Assembly (NCBI GenBank): GCA_902788645.1
Contig: CADAKW010000007.1
Span: 1 to 39,297 of the forward strand
Direction: 5' to 3'
Origin: an uncultured Lachnospiraceae bacterium
GTDB lineage: Bacteria; Bacillota; Clostridia; Lachnospirales; Lachnospiraceae
Length of the DNA stretch: 39,297 bases
In this document: positions 1 through 8,770 of the stretch, piece by piece
Layout: each line of letters begins with the position of its first letter
Position numbering within the stretch: the stretch's first letter is position 1
Notes under the pieces: model-generated
What the model saw: the letters and a program-made list of their open reading frames with translations, nothing else
Told to the model about the DNA's origin: nothing
Databases searched by the model: none
Program-made: the position numbers and the translations under genes

Positions 1-3000
1 GCTAAACCCGGAGACACTGCCCTTTGTTTTGGCTTCCTCACTCAACTCCTTTGCATAGGAAGAATCATCCATTTCCATGGCCAGTCCGGCTGCAAACATA
101 CGGAAGCCGCTGACAAATGCTTTCATTTCCTTGCTGATGGTATCTGCCACACCGGCATCATAGTTGTTGATCAGATTTTCCGGTTTGATCAGGTTGTCAA
201 TCTTGTTCGCAAGACTTTTATCAAAAATCTGTACGCCGTATACGCCGTTGTTCCCCTGATGGTCCACAAAGGCATCGACATATGCGCTGTCTGTGGTATA
301 CGTATAACCTGCCTTATAGTCGTAACTCTTCATGGTCTTGAAGCTTGAGAGACTGGATGCACTGCCCTGTGCAAATACCAGAGACTCATAGCAGAAATAT
401 TTTGAGATCGTGGACATCTCAACTACCTTGTCATTTTTGAACTGTACCTCCAGCAGATTGGAATAGTCCTCCGAAGGATTGTACATGTAGCTCTCGATAC
501 CGACCCCCAGAGGCGATGTTCCTTTGATAAACGGCTCATGGTTTCCGAAGACCTCTGCAACCTGTGCCTTCGTCATACCAAGGGAAACAGAGAACTTACC
601 TACGGTCAGTGTGTTGTCCGCTGCCCCTGTGGGCATGGTGGTACTTGATACATATTTATTCTCTGACGGCGGAGTCGTCGGTTTTGTTGTTGCAGTGGCC
701 GTCGGTTTCACAGACGGAGTCTGCGTTGCAGTTGTAGTGCTCGTCGGTTTTACGGCCGGCGTCTGCGTCGCTGTGGCAGTAGCCGTCGGTTTTACGGTCG
801 GCGTCTGCGTCGCTGTGGCAGTAGCCGTCGGTTTTACGGTCGGCGTCTGCGTTGCTGTTGTAGTAGCCGTTGGCTTCACAGTTGCTGTGGCTGTCGGCTT
901 TGTTGTGGATGTCGGTTTTGCCGTAGCGGTTGGTTCTACAGTAGTAGTGGCAGTCGGTTTTACCGTAGCGGTTGCACTCGGCTCCGGATCTGCACTTGCT
1001 TCCCATACTGCTGCGTATTTTTTATTGCCTGTGCTGCCCTTGGTAAGGACAACATTCTTCTGTGGCTCTGTTCCGTTATTGCCGATCCAGCCCACAAAGG
1101 TATATCCGCTTTTTACCGGTGTCAGCAGTGTAATATCTGCACTTTCGATATTGTACGTGCTAACCGGGGTGAGACTGCCCCAGCTTCCTCCGTCCAGATC
1201 ATATTCAATCTGGTATTGTGTCTCTTTCCAGACAGCCTGATACTTTTTATTGCCGGTATTGCCTGTCTGTATCGTGATGGAGGTCTGTGGAGTATTTCCA
1301 TTGTCACCGATCCAGCCCTCAAAGGTATATCCCTTTCTGGAAGGAATCTTATTGTTGTAATATGACTCTTCGATCGTGTATGTTTTGTCCGGTACCTGTC
1401 CCTGAACAAATACACCGCCATTGAGCTCATATGTAATGTCGTATGGGACTGCCTCCCAGGATGCCGTCAGCGTAAGATCCTCCGCAGGCATTTTTTCCTC
1501 TGTGACGATAGGAAGACCATCCTCCTTCACCCAGCTTTTGCAGGCATATCCTGCTTTGCCGATACCGTCCGGTGATACAAGAGGCTGGCCGTAAAGGATC
1601 TGCTCCTGCACACTCGTCTGCTGGTCCTTGCTTCCACCGTTCAGATTCCAGGTGAGAGTATAGCTTTTGCGGGCGTAATAAAAGCGCGCCACTGTATTCT
1701 GACCCTTTTTAACAGATACCTGCTCATTTTTGGTATCATCCGGTTCAAACCCAGATTGGGGATAGTCAGACGCTGTAACAATAGCATCTGACATGGCACT
1801 GATCCCTTCCTGCACTCTAGTCGGCGTGTCCGAATAGGTGCCATCCAGATTCTGAAGATAATATTCTGCTGTATATACGGTACTCTGGCTGGAATACTCC
1901 CACTCGATCATGAGGCTTGTGGTCTTGGTGACCGCCAGATCAAAGTCATATAACTGCGGTTCGCTGTCTGTCAGCTCATCTGCATACCAGTACCATCCCT
2001 TGAAGGAATAACTGTCTTTGCCCGGTATAAAGTCAGGCTCGGACGCCTTCTGTCCTTTCAATACGATCTGCTTGTTGAGGTTGCGCAACAATGCACCATT
2101 CTCATCATTGAAGCTGACGGTATAATAATCAATATATGCTTTCTTGAGATGAACACCGTCAACCGTAACGTCAACCCCTGTGTCATCTGTGGTCTCTCCG
2201 TCAAAAGAGTAGATATCATATGTTCCCGCAGTGACCTCCATGCCGTCCTCAAAATAATCAGCCTGCTGCTTTTTGAGGTAATACTCGGATGGTCCCTCCC
2301 ATGAATCCATATCAACGGCATTGCCATCCTTACGAACGATCACCTGTACCTCTGACTTCTCCTCTGCAGGCTCCTCTGTGGCCTCGATGGGATCCGGTTC
2401 CTCTGTCTCTACGATGATCGGCTCTCTGGAGGCAGATACCTCCGGTGTCTGTGAGGCAGCCGGCGTCCCGGATACCTCCGGACTGTTTTCCGGCGTGGTA
2501 CCGGCAGATGCTGACGGAGTCACACCTGCACTGGCAGATGGCTCCACATCATCGGAGGATGTCGGCTCTGCGCTGACAGATGGCTTTACATCACCGGAGG
2601 ATGTCGGCTCTGCGCTGGCAGACGGTTCCACGTCTGCGGATGATGTCGGCAATGGTGACACGTCTGTGCTGCTGTCCGGCATGTCAGATACCCCCGGCTT
2701 ACCTGAGGTGCCCGGCTTTGCACTTCCGGAAGGAGCCACCGTACCGCTTGTCTTTGGTGTAAGCGTTGCCGGTGCATTGCCTGTCGGCGCAGGTGTAACC
2801 GGTATCACGATCGAAGTATCTGCAGATGGCTGTGTATCAGCCGCTGCCCGGACTGTAACACTGCACTTGAGCAGTCTGCCTCCCACCTTGGCCTTGATCA
2901 CTGTCTTGCCCGGCTTTTTGCCCTTTACTTTTCCTTTTTTATTTACTGTCGCGATCTTTTTCTTACTGCTGGACCACTTTACCTTCTTCTTTCCCGCATT

Positions 3001-3168
3001 TTTGACACGAAGTTTCAAGGTCTTTCCCACTCGGACCGTCGCCTTTTTGCGGTTCAGCTTTGGCTTTTTGGCCGCTGTCACGGATACCGGCATCCCGGTA
3101 CCGGTGACAACCATCGCAAATGTCATGGCCCAGGCTGCCGCCTTCAATACCTTCTTATTTCTCCTCAT
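1..3168 (-). CDS. Large secreted multidomain surface protein with CAP-associated domain, 3' end outside window
   Basis: Reading leftwards from ATG at 3168, 1056 codons stay open to the window edge, so the C-terminus is missing. Residues 1-33 form a signal peptide (basic start, hydrophobic core, cleavage near VTAA-KKP). Next comes a Lys-rich Big2-like domain (about 35-105, with KVKWSSSKKKIATVNKKG), then a Ser/Pro/Glu linker (110-280). About 330-640 holds InlB/MucBP-type repeats of the kind YxVxFNxxNGxxL...FKGW and YTLTWNLNGG. A Thr/Pro/Ala linker built on KPTATAT and TQTPTVKP follows (about 720-830). The last 200 visible residues (SLGMTKAQVAEVFG..., a VEM..KYFCY segment) resemble the CAP-associated N-terminal domain, so a CAP/SCP domain may follow outside the window. 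The SD is GAGGTG just upstream of the ATG. The protein is probably anchored or secreted; ligand and role are unknown. Codon-by-codon reading of the first 420 bases found no stop. Confidence 0.85.
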   Translation of the reverse strand, partial: MRRNKKVLKAAAWAMTFAMVVTGTGMPVSVTAAKKPKLNRKKATVRVGKTLKLRVKNAGKKKVKWSSSKKKIATVNKKGKVKGKKPGKTVIKAKVGGRLLKCSVTVRAAADTQPSADTSIVIPVTPAPTGNAPATLTPKTSGTVAPSGSAKPGTSGKPGVSDMPDSSTDVSPLPTSSADVEPSASAEPTSSGDVKPSVSAEPTSSDDVEPSASAGVTPSASAGTTPENSPEVSGTPAASQTPEVSASREPIIVETEEPDPIEATEEPAEEKSEVQVIVRKDGNAVDMDSWEGPSEYYLKKQQADYFEDGMEVTAGTYDIYSFDGETTDDTGVDVTVDGVHLKKAYIDYYTVSFNDENGALLRNLNKQIVLKGQKASEPDFIPGKDSYSFKGWYWYADELTDSEPQLYDFDLAVTKTTSLMIEWEYSSQSTVYTAEYYLQNLDGTYSDTPTRVQEGISAMSDAIVTASDYPQSGFEPDDTKNEQVSVKKGQNTVARFYYARKSYTLTWNLNGGSKDQQTSVQEQILYGQPLVSPDGIGKAGYACKSWVKEDGLPIVTEEKMPAEDLTLTASWEAVPYDITYELNGGVFVQGQVPDKTYTIEESYYNNKIPSRKGYTFEGWIGDNGNTPQTSITIQTGNTGNKKYQAVWKETQYQIEYDLDGGSWGSLTPVSTYNIESADITLLTPVKSGYTFVGWIGNNGTEPQKNVVLTKGSTGNKKYAAVWEASADPEPSATATVKPTATTTVEPTATAKPTSTTKPTATATVKPTATTTATQTPTVKPTATATATQTPTVKPTATATATQTPAVKPTSTTTATQTPSVKPTATATTKPTTPPSENKYVSSTTMPTGAADNTLTVGKFSVSLGMTKAQVAEVFGNHEPFIKGTSPLGVGIESYMYNPSEDYSNLLEVQFKNDKVVEMSTISKYFCYESLVFAQGSASSLSSFKTMKSYDYKAGYTYTTDSAYVDAFVDHQGNNGVYGVQIFDKSLANKIDNLIKPENLINNYDAGVADTISKEMKAFVSGFRMFAAGLAMEMDDSSYAKELSEEAKTKGSVSGFS

Positions 3169-3200
3169 TTTTACACCTCATTTTCTAATCATTCTCCCTT

Positions 3201-3218
3201 AACGAAAATCTTTTCGTA
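3201..3218. promoter_or_regulatory. Palindrome in the 5' leader of the surface-protein gene
   Basis: ACGAAAA and TTTTCGT flank a 2-base centre (3202-3217), a perfect 7-bp dyad about 15 bases after the predicted transcription start. It could be an operator or a small RNA hairpin. No regulator is assigned. Confidence 0.35.
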
Positions 3219-3237
3219 ACAATTTGCAGATAAATAC

Positions 3238-3266
3238 ATAATATAGTATATGAGCATATTTTTCAA
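3238..3266 (-). promoter_or_regulatory. SigmaA-type promoter of the surface-protein gene
   Basis: On the minus strand TTGAAA (3261-3266) and TATTAT (3238-3243) are separated by 17 bases. The predicted start is near 3231, about 60 bases before the ATG at 3168. Read by eye only. Confidence 0.55.
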
Positions 3267-3330
3267 TCTTTTTAGAATTTTTGCATAATTTTTATAAAAT
3301 ACGCCATACTATTTCATGCAACAATCACAA

Positions 3331-3357
3331 CATGTCTTGAGAAATTCTCCTGACATG
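3331..3357. promoter_or_regulatory. 27-bp imperfect dyad covering the -35 box (candidate operator)
   Basis: The arms CATGTC (3331-3336) and GACATG (3352-3357) plus inner GAGAA/TTCTC around a central A make 11 of 13 positions symmetric. The dyad spans the -35 hexamer and most of the spacer of the promoter at 3337-3365, where a repressor could block polymerase. No regulator gene lies beside it. Confidence 0.45.
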
Positions 3358-3365
3358 GTTATTAT
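3337..3365 (+). promoter_or_regulatory. SigmaA-type promoter of the Asn/Ser-rich small gene
   Basis: TTGAGA (3337-3342) and TATTAT (3360-3365) are separated by 17 bases. Transcription would start near 3372, giving a very short leader with the SD AAAAGAGG directly after it. Confidence 0.6.
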
Positions 3366-3387
3366 CATTTAGAAAAGAGGTATAATT

Positions 3388-3576
3388 ATGGCAAAAAATT
3401 CATCAAATTCGACAAATGCTGACAACAGCTACAATTCTTCAAAAAACAGCAGCAATTCATCCAACACATCAAAGAATGCAAACAACTCCTCTAATGCATC
3501 AAACAAGACAAAGAACAGCAGCAAGAATTCTTCCAAGAACAGCTACAACTCTTCTGACGAGACAGACTGCTACTAA
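3388..3576 (+). CDS. Asn/Ser-rich low-complexity small protein
   Basis: This is a 62-residue protein made almost entirely of Asn, Ser, Lys and Thr, with repeated units such as KNSSN and a less repetitive end, SDETDCY. It has no hydrophobic segment, signal peptide or recognisable domain, and one Cys next to the C-terminus. It is likely real: the SD AAAAGAGG sits 7 bases before the ATG, a good promoter with an overlapping dyad precedes it, and a GC hairpin follows the stop. The composition suggests a disordered, soluble, hydrophilic peptide. A spore-associated or stress role is possible but nothing in the sequence proves it. The rhodanese gene starts 57 bases after its stop and could share the transcript. 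Confidence 0.65.
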   Translation: MAKNSSNSTNADNSYNSSKNSSNSSNTSKNANNSSNASNKTKNSSKNSSKNSYNSSDETDCY

Positions 3577-3585
3577 ATATCACCC

Positions 3586-3600
3586 GGGGCTTTCAGCCCC
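3586..3600 (+). terminator. GC stem-loop after the small gene, no T tract
   Basis: GGGGCT and AGCCCC pair around a 3-base loop. The following bases (ATTACATAATC) are not a T run, so this is at best a partial terminator or a processing and stability hairpin. Read-through into the rhodanese gene is plausible. Confidence 0.35.
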
Positions 3601-3633
3601 ATTACATAATCAAGGAATCAGGGGGAACGTCCC

Positions 3634-3963
3634 ATGAAGTATCAGGTGATATCAGAAAAAACGTTATCCGGTTATCTGCAGACATCGGATCTGCTTCTGG
3701 TAGATCTGCGCAGCCGGAAGGATTATGAAAAAAGCCATATTGCCGGCGCCGTCCGGATGGACTGGGAATCAGCCATCGATGACTTTCCGGGACTTCTGGC
3801 GGATTATGAAAAGACCCACGGCGTCCCACCCGCCCATCTTGTGCTGTACTGCGACTCGGGACATATCAGTCTCATCACAGCGCGGGATCTGGCCGTCAGG
3901 GGATATGCTGTCATGAGCCTGAATGGCGGTTTTCACCGCTGGCATGGTGTGACCGTTTCTTGA
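3634..3963 (+). CDS. Single-domain rhodanese-like sulfurtransferase
   Basis: This 109-residue protein is the size of a stand-alone rhodanese domain. It shows the CH2A-type segment LLLVDLRSRKDYEKSHIAGA (about 20-39), an active-site loop CDSGHIS with the catalytic Cys at 73, and the terminal LNGGFHRWHG motif. Such proteins carry a persulfide on the loop Cys and move sulfur to cyanide, thiols or protein partners in the cytoplasm; the physiological acceptor cannot be inferred here. There is no signal peptide. The SD GGGGGA lies 7-8 bases before the ATG. The permease gene begins 44 bases downstream with its own SD, so the two may be co-transcribed. Confidence 0.85.
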   Translation: MKYQVISEKTLSGYLQTSDLLLVDLRSRKDYEKSHIAGAVRMDWESAIDDFPGLLADYEKTHGVPPAHLVLYCDSGHISLITARDLAVRGYAVMSLNGGFHRWHGVTVS

Positions 3964-4007
3964 AAATCTTTCCTCCTTCTGCTAAAATCAGGACGGAGGA
4001 AAATACA

Positions 4008-4958
4008 ATGGATAGTTTTATTTTTAGTATAAATGCAACCGTACCGATTTTTGCCATGATGATCCTTGGCAATATATTTAAACGGATCGGCATCATTGAT
4101 GATCACTTTGCCTCTGTGGCAAACCGCTTTGTTTTTAAGGTCTGCCTGCCATGCCTGGTATTTCTGGATCTGGCAGACACGGATATCCGTCATCATCTTA
4201 ACGGTAAATACGTAGGGTTCTGTTTTGTGGCAACTCTGTTTTCTATTTTGTCCATCTGGATCCTGGCAAAGCTTCTGCTTAAGGATAAACATTCTGTGGG
4301 AGCATTTGTTCAGGGTTCTTACCGGAGCAGTGCCGCAATACTCGGCGTCGCCTTTATCCAGAATATCTACGGCACCTCAGGAATGGCTCCGCTGATGATC
4401 ATCGGCTCGGTTCCCCTTTATAATATCTTTGCGGTGATCTTGCTGACCTTCGAGAGCGATCATGACAGTGCGGATTCTTCTTCCGGCATCCGCAAGGCCT
4501 TTGTCAATATTCTCAAAAATCCTATTATCATCGGTATTTTTGCCGGGCTGGCTGCTTCTTATATCAATCTGCAGCTGCCGGGTATTGTAAATAAATCGAT
4601 CAATAACCTTGCCATTATGACCTCCCCTCTGGCATTGCTCTCTATCGGAGCAAGCTTCGAGGGACGTAAGGCACTGGCAAAGTTAAAGCCTACCTTTGCT
4701 GCTTCTTTCATGAAGCTTCTGGGCTGGGCTGCAATCTTTATCCCACTGGCGGTCATAATGGGCTTCCGGGACCAGGAGCTGATCGCACTGTTGATCATGC
4801 TTGCCTCTCCGTGCACTCCTGCCGCCTATATTATGGCAAAAAATATGGATGGTGACGACATACTGGCTTCCAGTATCGTTGTCGCCACCACCCTGCTATC
4901 TTCTGTTACCCTGACTTTCTGGATCTTCCTACTCCGCATGATGAACTACATCAGCTGA
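4008..4958 (+). CDS. AEC-family (auxin efflux carrier-like) permease
   Basis: The product is a 316-residue, very hydrophobic protein with about ten membrane segments in the two five-helix halves typical of the AEC family. The N-terminus is TVPIFAMMILGNIFKRIGII, and the second half contains PLALLSIGASFEG and MLASPCTPAAYIMAKN, regions usual in YwkB/MleP-type carriers. Family members move small carboxylates (malate, malonate) or related anions; the substrate is not predictable here. I chose the ATG at 4008 because GGAGGA ends 8 bases upstream; an open frame extends back to 3960 but has no SD. The stop lies 11 bases from the convergent DHHW gene. Confidence 0.85.
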   Translation: MDSFIFSINATVPIFAMMILGNIFKRIGIIDDHFASVANRFVFKVCLPCLVFLDLADTDIRHHLNGKYVGFCFVATLFSILSIWILAKLLLKDKHSVGAFVQGSYRSSAAILGVAFIQNIYGTSGMAPLMIIGSVPLYNIFAVILLTFESDHDSADSSSGIRKAFVNILKNPIIIGIFAGLAASYINLQLPGIVNKSINNLAIMTSPLALLSIGASFEGRKALAKLKPTFAASFMKLLGWAAIFIPLAVIMGFRDQELIALLIMLASPCTPAAYIMAKNMDGDDILASSIVVATTLLSSVTLTFWIFLLRMMNYIS

Positions 4959-4969
4959 TCCGGTCCGGT

Positions 4970-6130
4970 CTATTTCATCAGCTTATTCAGCTGGTCGGCC
5001 TGGGCAAAGCTGCTCATCTCATAAAGCACCAGCACCTCATCTGCGGGATTTTCTTCCAGATATTTCTTTACAGAGCTCTTAAAATAACGCAGATCGATCA
5101 TCCGGATCTGTGCATAATCTTTCATCAAAAACGGGATCATACTGTTGGCAAAGGAATCCTTAAACACCAGAAGAGATCTGTCACTTTCCGGATTCTTTAC
5201 CTTAATGTCTACCTCTCCGTAATTGCCTCCAAAATAAACGGCATATTTATCCTTCTGATCCTTCTTAGTCATATCATATACGTCCTCAAGCTTATTGCCG
5301 TCACAGATAATCTCTGCCTCCGGCAGCTTCTTCGGGATCTCCATATGATCCGGCACGGCATCCTGATCCAGTGCCTTAGAATAGAGGGTCCCATAAAAGG
5401 AATCACTGATCCCCTGTATCCCAAAGGATCCGTAGGATGCAGCTTTCCTCCCCATGCTCTCACAATACGCCCTGTACCCCACATATGCTCCATACTGGGT
5501 CCAATGATGATCTGTCCGGTAATATATCCGGGTCTCCTCCTGAGCTTTTCCTCCGGAAGCAGTCCCCTGACCGGCCTTTCGCGCCTTCGTAAGCTCCTGC
5601 CGGATATCTATCAGCTCTGCCCCTTGCAGTGTCTCCTCTGCCGTTTTGTACAGAGACGCAGAATCATACAGAGATGCATGTGCCGGCAGCTTGTCCTTCA
5701 ATATACTGCCCGGCGGCGGTACCAGCATCACAAAAACCTTTGCCCCCTGACTCAGAGATGCCATCCGGTTTACAAAACGCAGATTCTGGAAATAATCGGT
5801 GCGCGATATATCCTGATTCATGATCTTTTCAAAATAATAATGATCCCTGCCCAGATAAACGCCGCCAATATCCTTCATTCCCATAAGCTTTTTCAGCCTT
5901 GTTGACATCCCGGTCCACCCATCCCTTCCCGGAAACTGGTCATTGAAAGCAGAGGTGATCTCCTCCTGCGCCTCACCACTCATGACATTCTGCATATTGA
6001 CAGTGGGAAACCGGGTCAGATAGCGGTTCTCATTGTCAGAATATTCTGTATGTCCCTGGATCGTCATGATCAAGCCTGCCGCCAGCACTGCCGTAAAGGC
6101 AGCGACAGCCAGTAATTCTTTCTTTGCCAT
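4970..6130 (-). CDS. DHHW-family protein, AlgX/AlgJ-like partner of the MBOAT protein
   Basis: This is a 386-residue protein with an N-terminal signal anchor (about 5-24) and an extracellular domain. The DHHW motif (207-210, in RTDHHWTQYGAY) and KDSFANSMIPF (324-334) are the hallmarks of the DHHW family, related to SGNH-type AlgJ/AlgX proteins that work with MBOAT acyltransferases. It probably takes acyl groups exported by the MBOAT protein and places them on a polymer outside the cell. The ATG at 6130 is preceded by AGGAGAG at good spacing; start codons at 6157-6160 overlap the end of the MBOAT gene and have no better SD. It is the last gene of the four-gene unit. A second DHHW protein is encoded two genes upstream. 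Confidence 0.85.
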   Translation of the reverse strand: MAKKELLAVAAFTAVLAAGLIMTIQGHTEYSDNENRYLTRFPTVNMQNVMSGEAQEEITSAFNDQFPGRDGWTGMSTRLKKLMGMKDIGGVYLGRDHYYFEKIMNQDISRTDYFQNLRFVNRMASLSQGAKVFVMLVPPPGSILKDKLPAHASLYDSASLYKTAEETLQGAELIDIRQELTKARKAGQGTASGGKAQEETRIYYRTDHHWTQYGAYVGYRAYCESMGRKAASYGSFGIQGISDSFYGTLYSKALDQDAVPDHMEIPKKLPEAEIICDGNKLEDVYDMTKKDQKDKYAVYFGGNYGEVDIKVKNPESDRSLLVFKDSFANSMIPFLMKDYAQIRMIDLRYFKSSVKKYLEENPADEVLVLYEMSSFAQADQLNKLMK

Positions 6131-6156
6131 TACTCTCTCCTGTCCTGTACACGCCA

Positions 6157-7602
6157 TCAAAAACGGAAATATAAAAACGGATTATAACTGCCGCTCACCA
6201 GCAGTGCCGTACTTGCCGTAAGAAGCACTGCAAGCCATACCAGCCGGAGCAGAAATACGATACGTTCTCCCCGTGCCGGAGCCGCTCCTCCCAGCTGTCT
6301 CCTGATGCATTCACACAACTTTTCTCCCAGCCTGCGGGGAAGTTCCAGACTTCCAAGAAGCAACACCACCAAAAGCAGACCGTAGCTGCTCCAGTAATAT
6401 AACGAAATGCTGTTTCCCGCCACAGTATCTACGCCAAACATAGTTCCAATATAGGTTGACAACACTTTCATATCATCACAAGCAAAAACAGCCCAGCCCA
6501 GTATGATAAAGAACATCGCATAAAGATGGCGGAATACCCGCGGCCATCTTTTCATTTCCTTTAAAAGGAACAGCTTTTCCACCAGCAGAAGCACGAAAAA
6601 ATAAAGTCCCCAGAGGATAAAATTCCATCCGGCTCCATGCCACAGACCGGTCAGAAACCATACCACCAGCAGGTTAAATATCTGACGGAGCATGCCCTTA
6701 CGATTGCCTCCCAGAGGTATATAAACATATTCCCGGAACCAGGTTCCCAATGTGATGTGCCATCTGCGCCAGAACTCTGTAATGCTCTGGGACAGATATG
6801 GATAATTGAAATTTTCCGGAAAACGCAGTCCAAATAATTGGCCAAGCCCGATCGCCATATCGGAATATCCGGAAAAATCAAAATATATCTGAAAGGTATA
6901 TGCGATCGCCCCAAGCCACGCTGCTGCCATACTCATATCCCCATGCTGCAGCACAGAGAGCTGGTCCCACAGGGCTCCGATCTGATTGGCAAGGAGTACC
7001 TTTTTGGCAAGTCCTGTGATAAACCGCTGCACTCCATAGAAACGGTCATCCCAGCTTCCCCTATGGTCCCTGATCTGATCCTGTATATCACTGTAACGCA
7101 CGATAGGTCCTGCAATAAGCTGCGGGAAAAGACAGACATACATACCAAAATCAATAATATTGTGCTGTACCTGTACCTGCCGTCGGTACACATCAATAGT
7201 ATAGGACAGCGTCTGAAAGGTATAAAAGGAGATCCCTATAGGAAGCGCCAGCTTCAGAAGCTGCGCGGGTTTCCCCGTCAGCTCTCCCACACTCTGCAGT
7301 ACAAAATCGGTATACTTAAAGAAACACAGGATACCAATATTGACCACAACAGACAAAACAAGTACCCACTTGCGATACTGCTGCTTTCCCTTATGATCCA
7401 GATATTCCATCAATAATCCGTTGCAAAAATCAAAGACTGTGGAAAACAGCATAATGACAATATACCGCGGTTCTCCCCATGCATAGAAAAATAAACTTGC
7501 AATGAACAAAAAGAAATTGCGGTATTTTGCCGGACAGATCGCATACACGATCAGCACAGCCGGCAAAAATCCGCAAAGAAATACCATACTGCTAAAAACC
7601 AT
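6157..7602 (-). CDS. MBOAT-family membrane O-acyltransferase (AlgI/DltB/PatA type)
   Basis: A 481-residue multi-pass membrane protein. MBOAT hallmarks are visible: FDFSGYSDMAIGLGQLFG (241-258), RRWHITLGTWFREYVYIPLGG (279-299) and LTGLWHGAGWNFILWG (317-332). His322 is the expected catalytic histidine and His282 the second conserved one. MBOAT proteins of this class pass acyl groups, often acetyl, across the membrane to modify alginate, peptidoglycan, teichoic acid or exopolysaccharide. The flanking DHHW proteins and lack of dltA/dltC neighbours favour polysaccharide acetylation over D-alanylation; that is inference. The SD AAGGGG lies before the ATG, and only 16 bases separate it from the lipoprotein gene upstream. 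Confidence 0.92.
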   Translation of the reverse strand: MVFSSMVFLCGFLPAVLIVYAICPAKYRNFFLFIASLFFYAWGEPRYIVIMLFSTVFDFCNGLLMEYLDHKGKQQYRKWVLVLSVVVNIGILCFFKYTDFVLQSVGELTGKPAQLLKLALPIGISFYTFQTLSYTIDVYRRQVQVQHNIIDFGMYVCLFPQLIAGPIVRYSDIQDQIRDHRGSWDDRFYGVQRFITGLAKKVLLANQIGALWDQLSVLQHGDMSMAAAWLGAIAYTFQIYFDFSGYSDMAIGLGQLFGLRFPENFNYPYLSQSITEFWRRWHITLGTWFREYVYIPLGGNRKGMLRQIFNLLVVWFLTGLWHGAGWNFILWGLYFFVLLLVEKLFLLKEMKRWPRVFRHLYAMFFIILGWAVFACDDMKVLSTYIGTMFGVDTVAGNSISLYYWSSYGLLLVVLLLGSLELPRRLGEKLCECIRRQLGGAAPARGERIVFLLRLVWLAVLLTASTALLVSGSYNPFLYFRF

Positions 7603-7618
7603 TTTTTACCCCTTATCG

Positions 7619-8740
7619 TTATTTGATCTGTGCGATCTTTCCAATGAGATATGCGTTACGTGTCATGGAAATATTATTGATAAAGATCACATCCTGTGCT
7701 TTATGCTGCTTCGCCAGATCAGATATGCTGCCCTTCCAGTAACGATAATCGATCACATATATCTTCTCATAATGATCCGCCAGATACGGAACAAAAGCGT
7801 TGCCGTAGGATTCCTTTACGACCACGCAGCTGGAGCCATCCTTGCGCTTTTTGTTGTGAATGACCGTGTATGGATTATCCCCCGCCAGAAATGCACAATA
7901 TTTTAACTGCATACTGTATTTCCTGCCATTGGCGATCACAGCAGAGGTATACCTGCCACCGTTCTGGTCATGATATGTCATGGTGATCCCCGCATTGTCT
8001 ACAGGAAAATATGCCTTCACCTTATCCTTGCGAAGCGCTTTGTTATGATCCGTATCCAGATAAAAGGAACCTAAAAAGCTGCCAAAATCCTGCTGTTTGT
8101 ACTCTGAAAGCTCATGGCTCTGAAGCCCCTTTGCCTCGCAGAACTGACGATATGCATAATATGCCCCCTTGTCGGTCCAGTGATGATCTGTGCGGAAATA
8201 GATATACTCCTTCCGGTGGCTCATCAATGTATCATACAGAGAGACCGTCTTTACCTGACGATTCATTTTCCGGTATATAGAGCGGATTGATTTCTTTTGA
8301 TCCGATGAATTGACCTTGGATGTCTTGTTGTCCGGAAATGTGATCCCGACACTGGTAGGCACCACGATATCGTAGACATCCGCTTTTCCCTTCAGCCTGG
8401 ATGCTACGTGATTGACTACGGATGCATAATTTTGTGCAGCACTGTCCACATAATTGTACAGCTCATATGCACTGTCTCCGATCTTTACTGTGCCTCCATA
8501 GCTCTCAACTCTGGCCTTGGAAGTGATCCTGTCGTAAGATTTGGGCGACACAGACGCCGGAGACCCGGTTTCTTTTTCCTCTGCCTCCGCAGACGCCGCC
8601 GGCTTCTTGCTTTCTCCGACCGTAATCTCTTTCACCGTATCGGAAGATCCCGTCTCCTCTGTGGTTTTATTCCGGCCACATGCCGATATACTGATGATAC
8701 ACCCCACCGTCACCATAAAAAGTGCAAAACCTTTTTTCAT
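7619..8740 (-). CDS. DHHW-family lipoprotein
   Basis: The 373-residue product has a lipoprotein signal peptide ending ISISAC, with Cys21 as lipidation site, then a Ser/Ala/Glu linker (25-70) and a DHHW-type domain. The motif FRTDHHWTDKGAYYAYRQFC has DHHW at 185-188, and the KESYGNAFVPYL block (309-320) corresponds to KDSFANS in the second DHHW protein. It should sit on the outer face of the membrane and act with the MBOAT enzyme on the same polymer. Two DHHW proteins, one lipidated and one membrane-anchored, suggest division of labour such as acyl relay and final transfer, which is inference. The ATG at 8740 is chosen because GGAGGAAT precedes it; an earlier in-frame start at 8761 lacks an SD. 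Confidence 0.87.
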   Translation of the reverse strand: MKKGFALFMVTVGCIISISACGRNKTTEETGSSDTVKEITVGESKKPAASAEAEEKETGSPASVSPKSYDRITSKARVESYGGTVKIGDSAYELYNYVDSAAQNYASVVNHVASRLKGKADVYDIVVPTSVGITFPDNKTSKVNSSDQKKSIRSIYRKMNRQVKTVSLYDTLMSHRKEYIYFRTDHHWTDKGAYYAYRQFCEAKGLQSHELSEYKQQDFGSFLGSFYLDTDHNKALRKDKVKAYFPVDNAGITMTYHDQNGGRYTSAVIANGRKYSMQLKYCAFLAGDNPYTVIHNKKRKDGSSCVVVKESYGNAFVPYLADHYEKIYVIDYRYWKGSISDLAKQHKAQDVIFINNISMTRNAYLIGKIAQIK

Positions 8741-8770
8741 CTTATTCCTCCACCGCAACACACTGGTATT

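Noticed and set aside
640-990. Short-period repeats that could be mistaken for a CRISPR array or VNTR
   Set aside because: The period is in-frame and encodes a Thr/Pro linker without spacers. The same holds for 38050-38240 and 38610-38820.
524-1240. Open 238-codon frame on the + strand
   Set aside because: It is the reverse of the KPTATAT linker of the surface-protein gene. Repeats keep it open; there is no SD, and the product is a Val/Gly repeat with no family.
2321-3202. Open 293-codon frame on the + strand
   Set aside because: It lies opposite the signal peptide, Big2-like domain and Ser/Pro linker of the minus-strand gene, which has the signal peptide, SD and promoter.
4953-4983. Terminator between the AEC permease and DHHW genes
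   Set aside because: A 7-bp AGCTGAT/ATCAGCT dyad spans both gene ends, but it lies in coding sequence and has no T tract.
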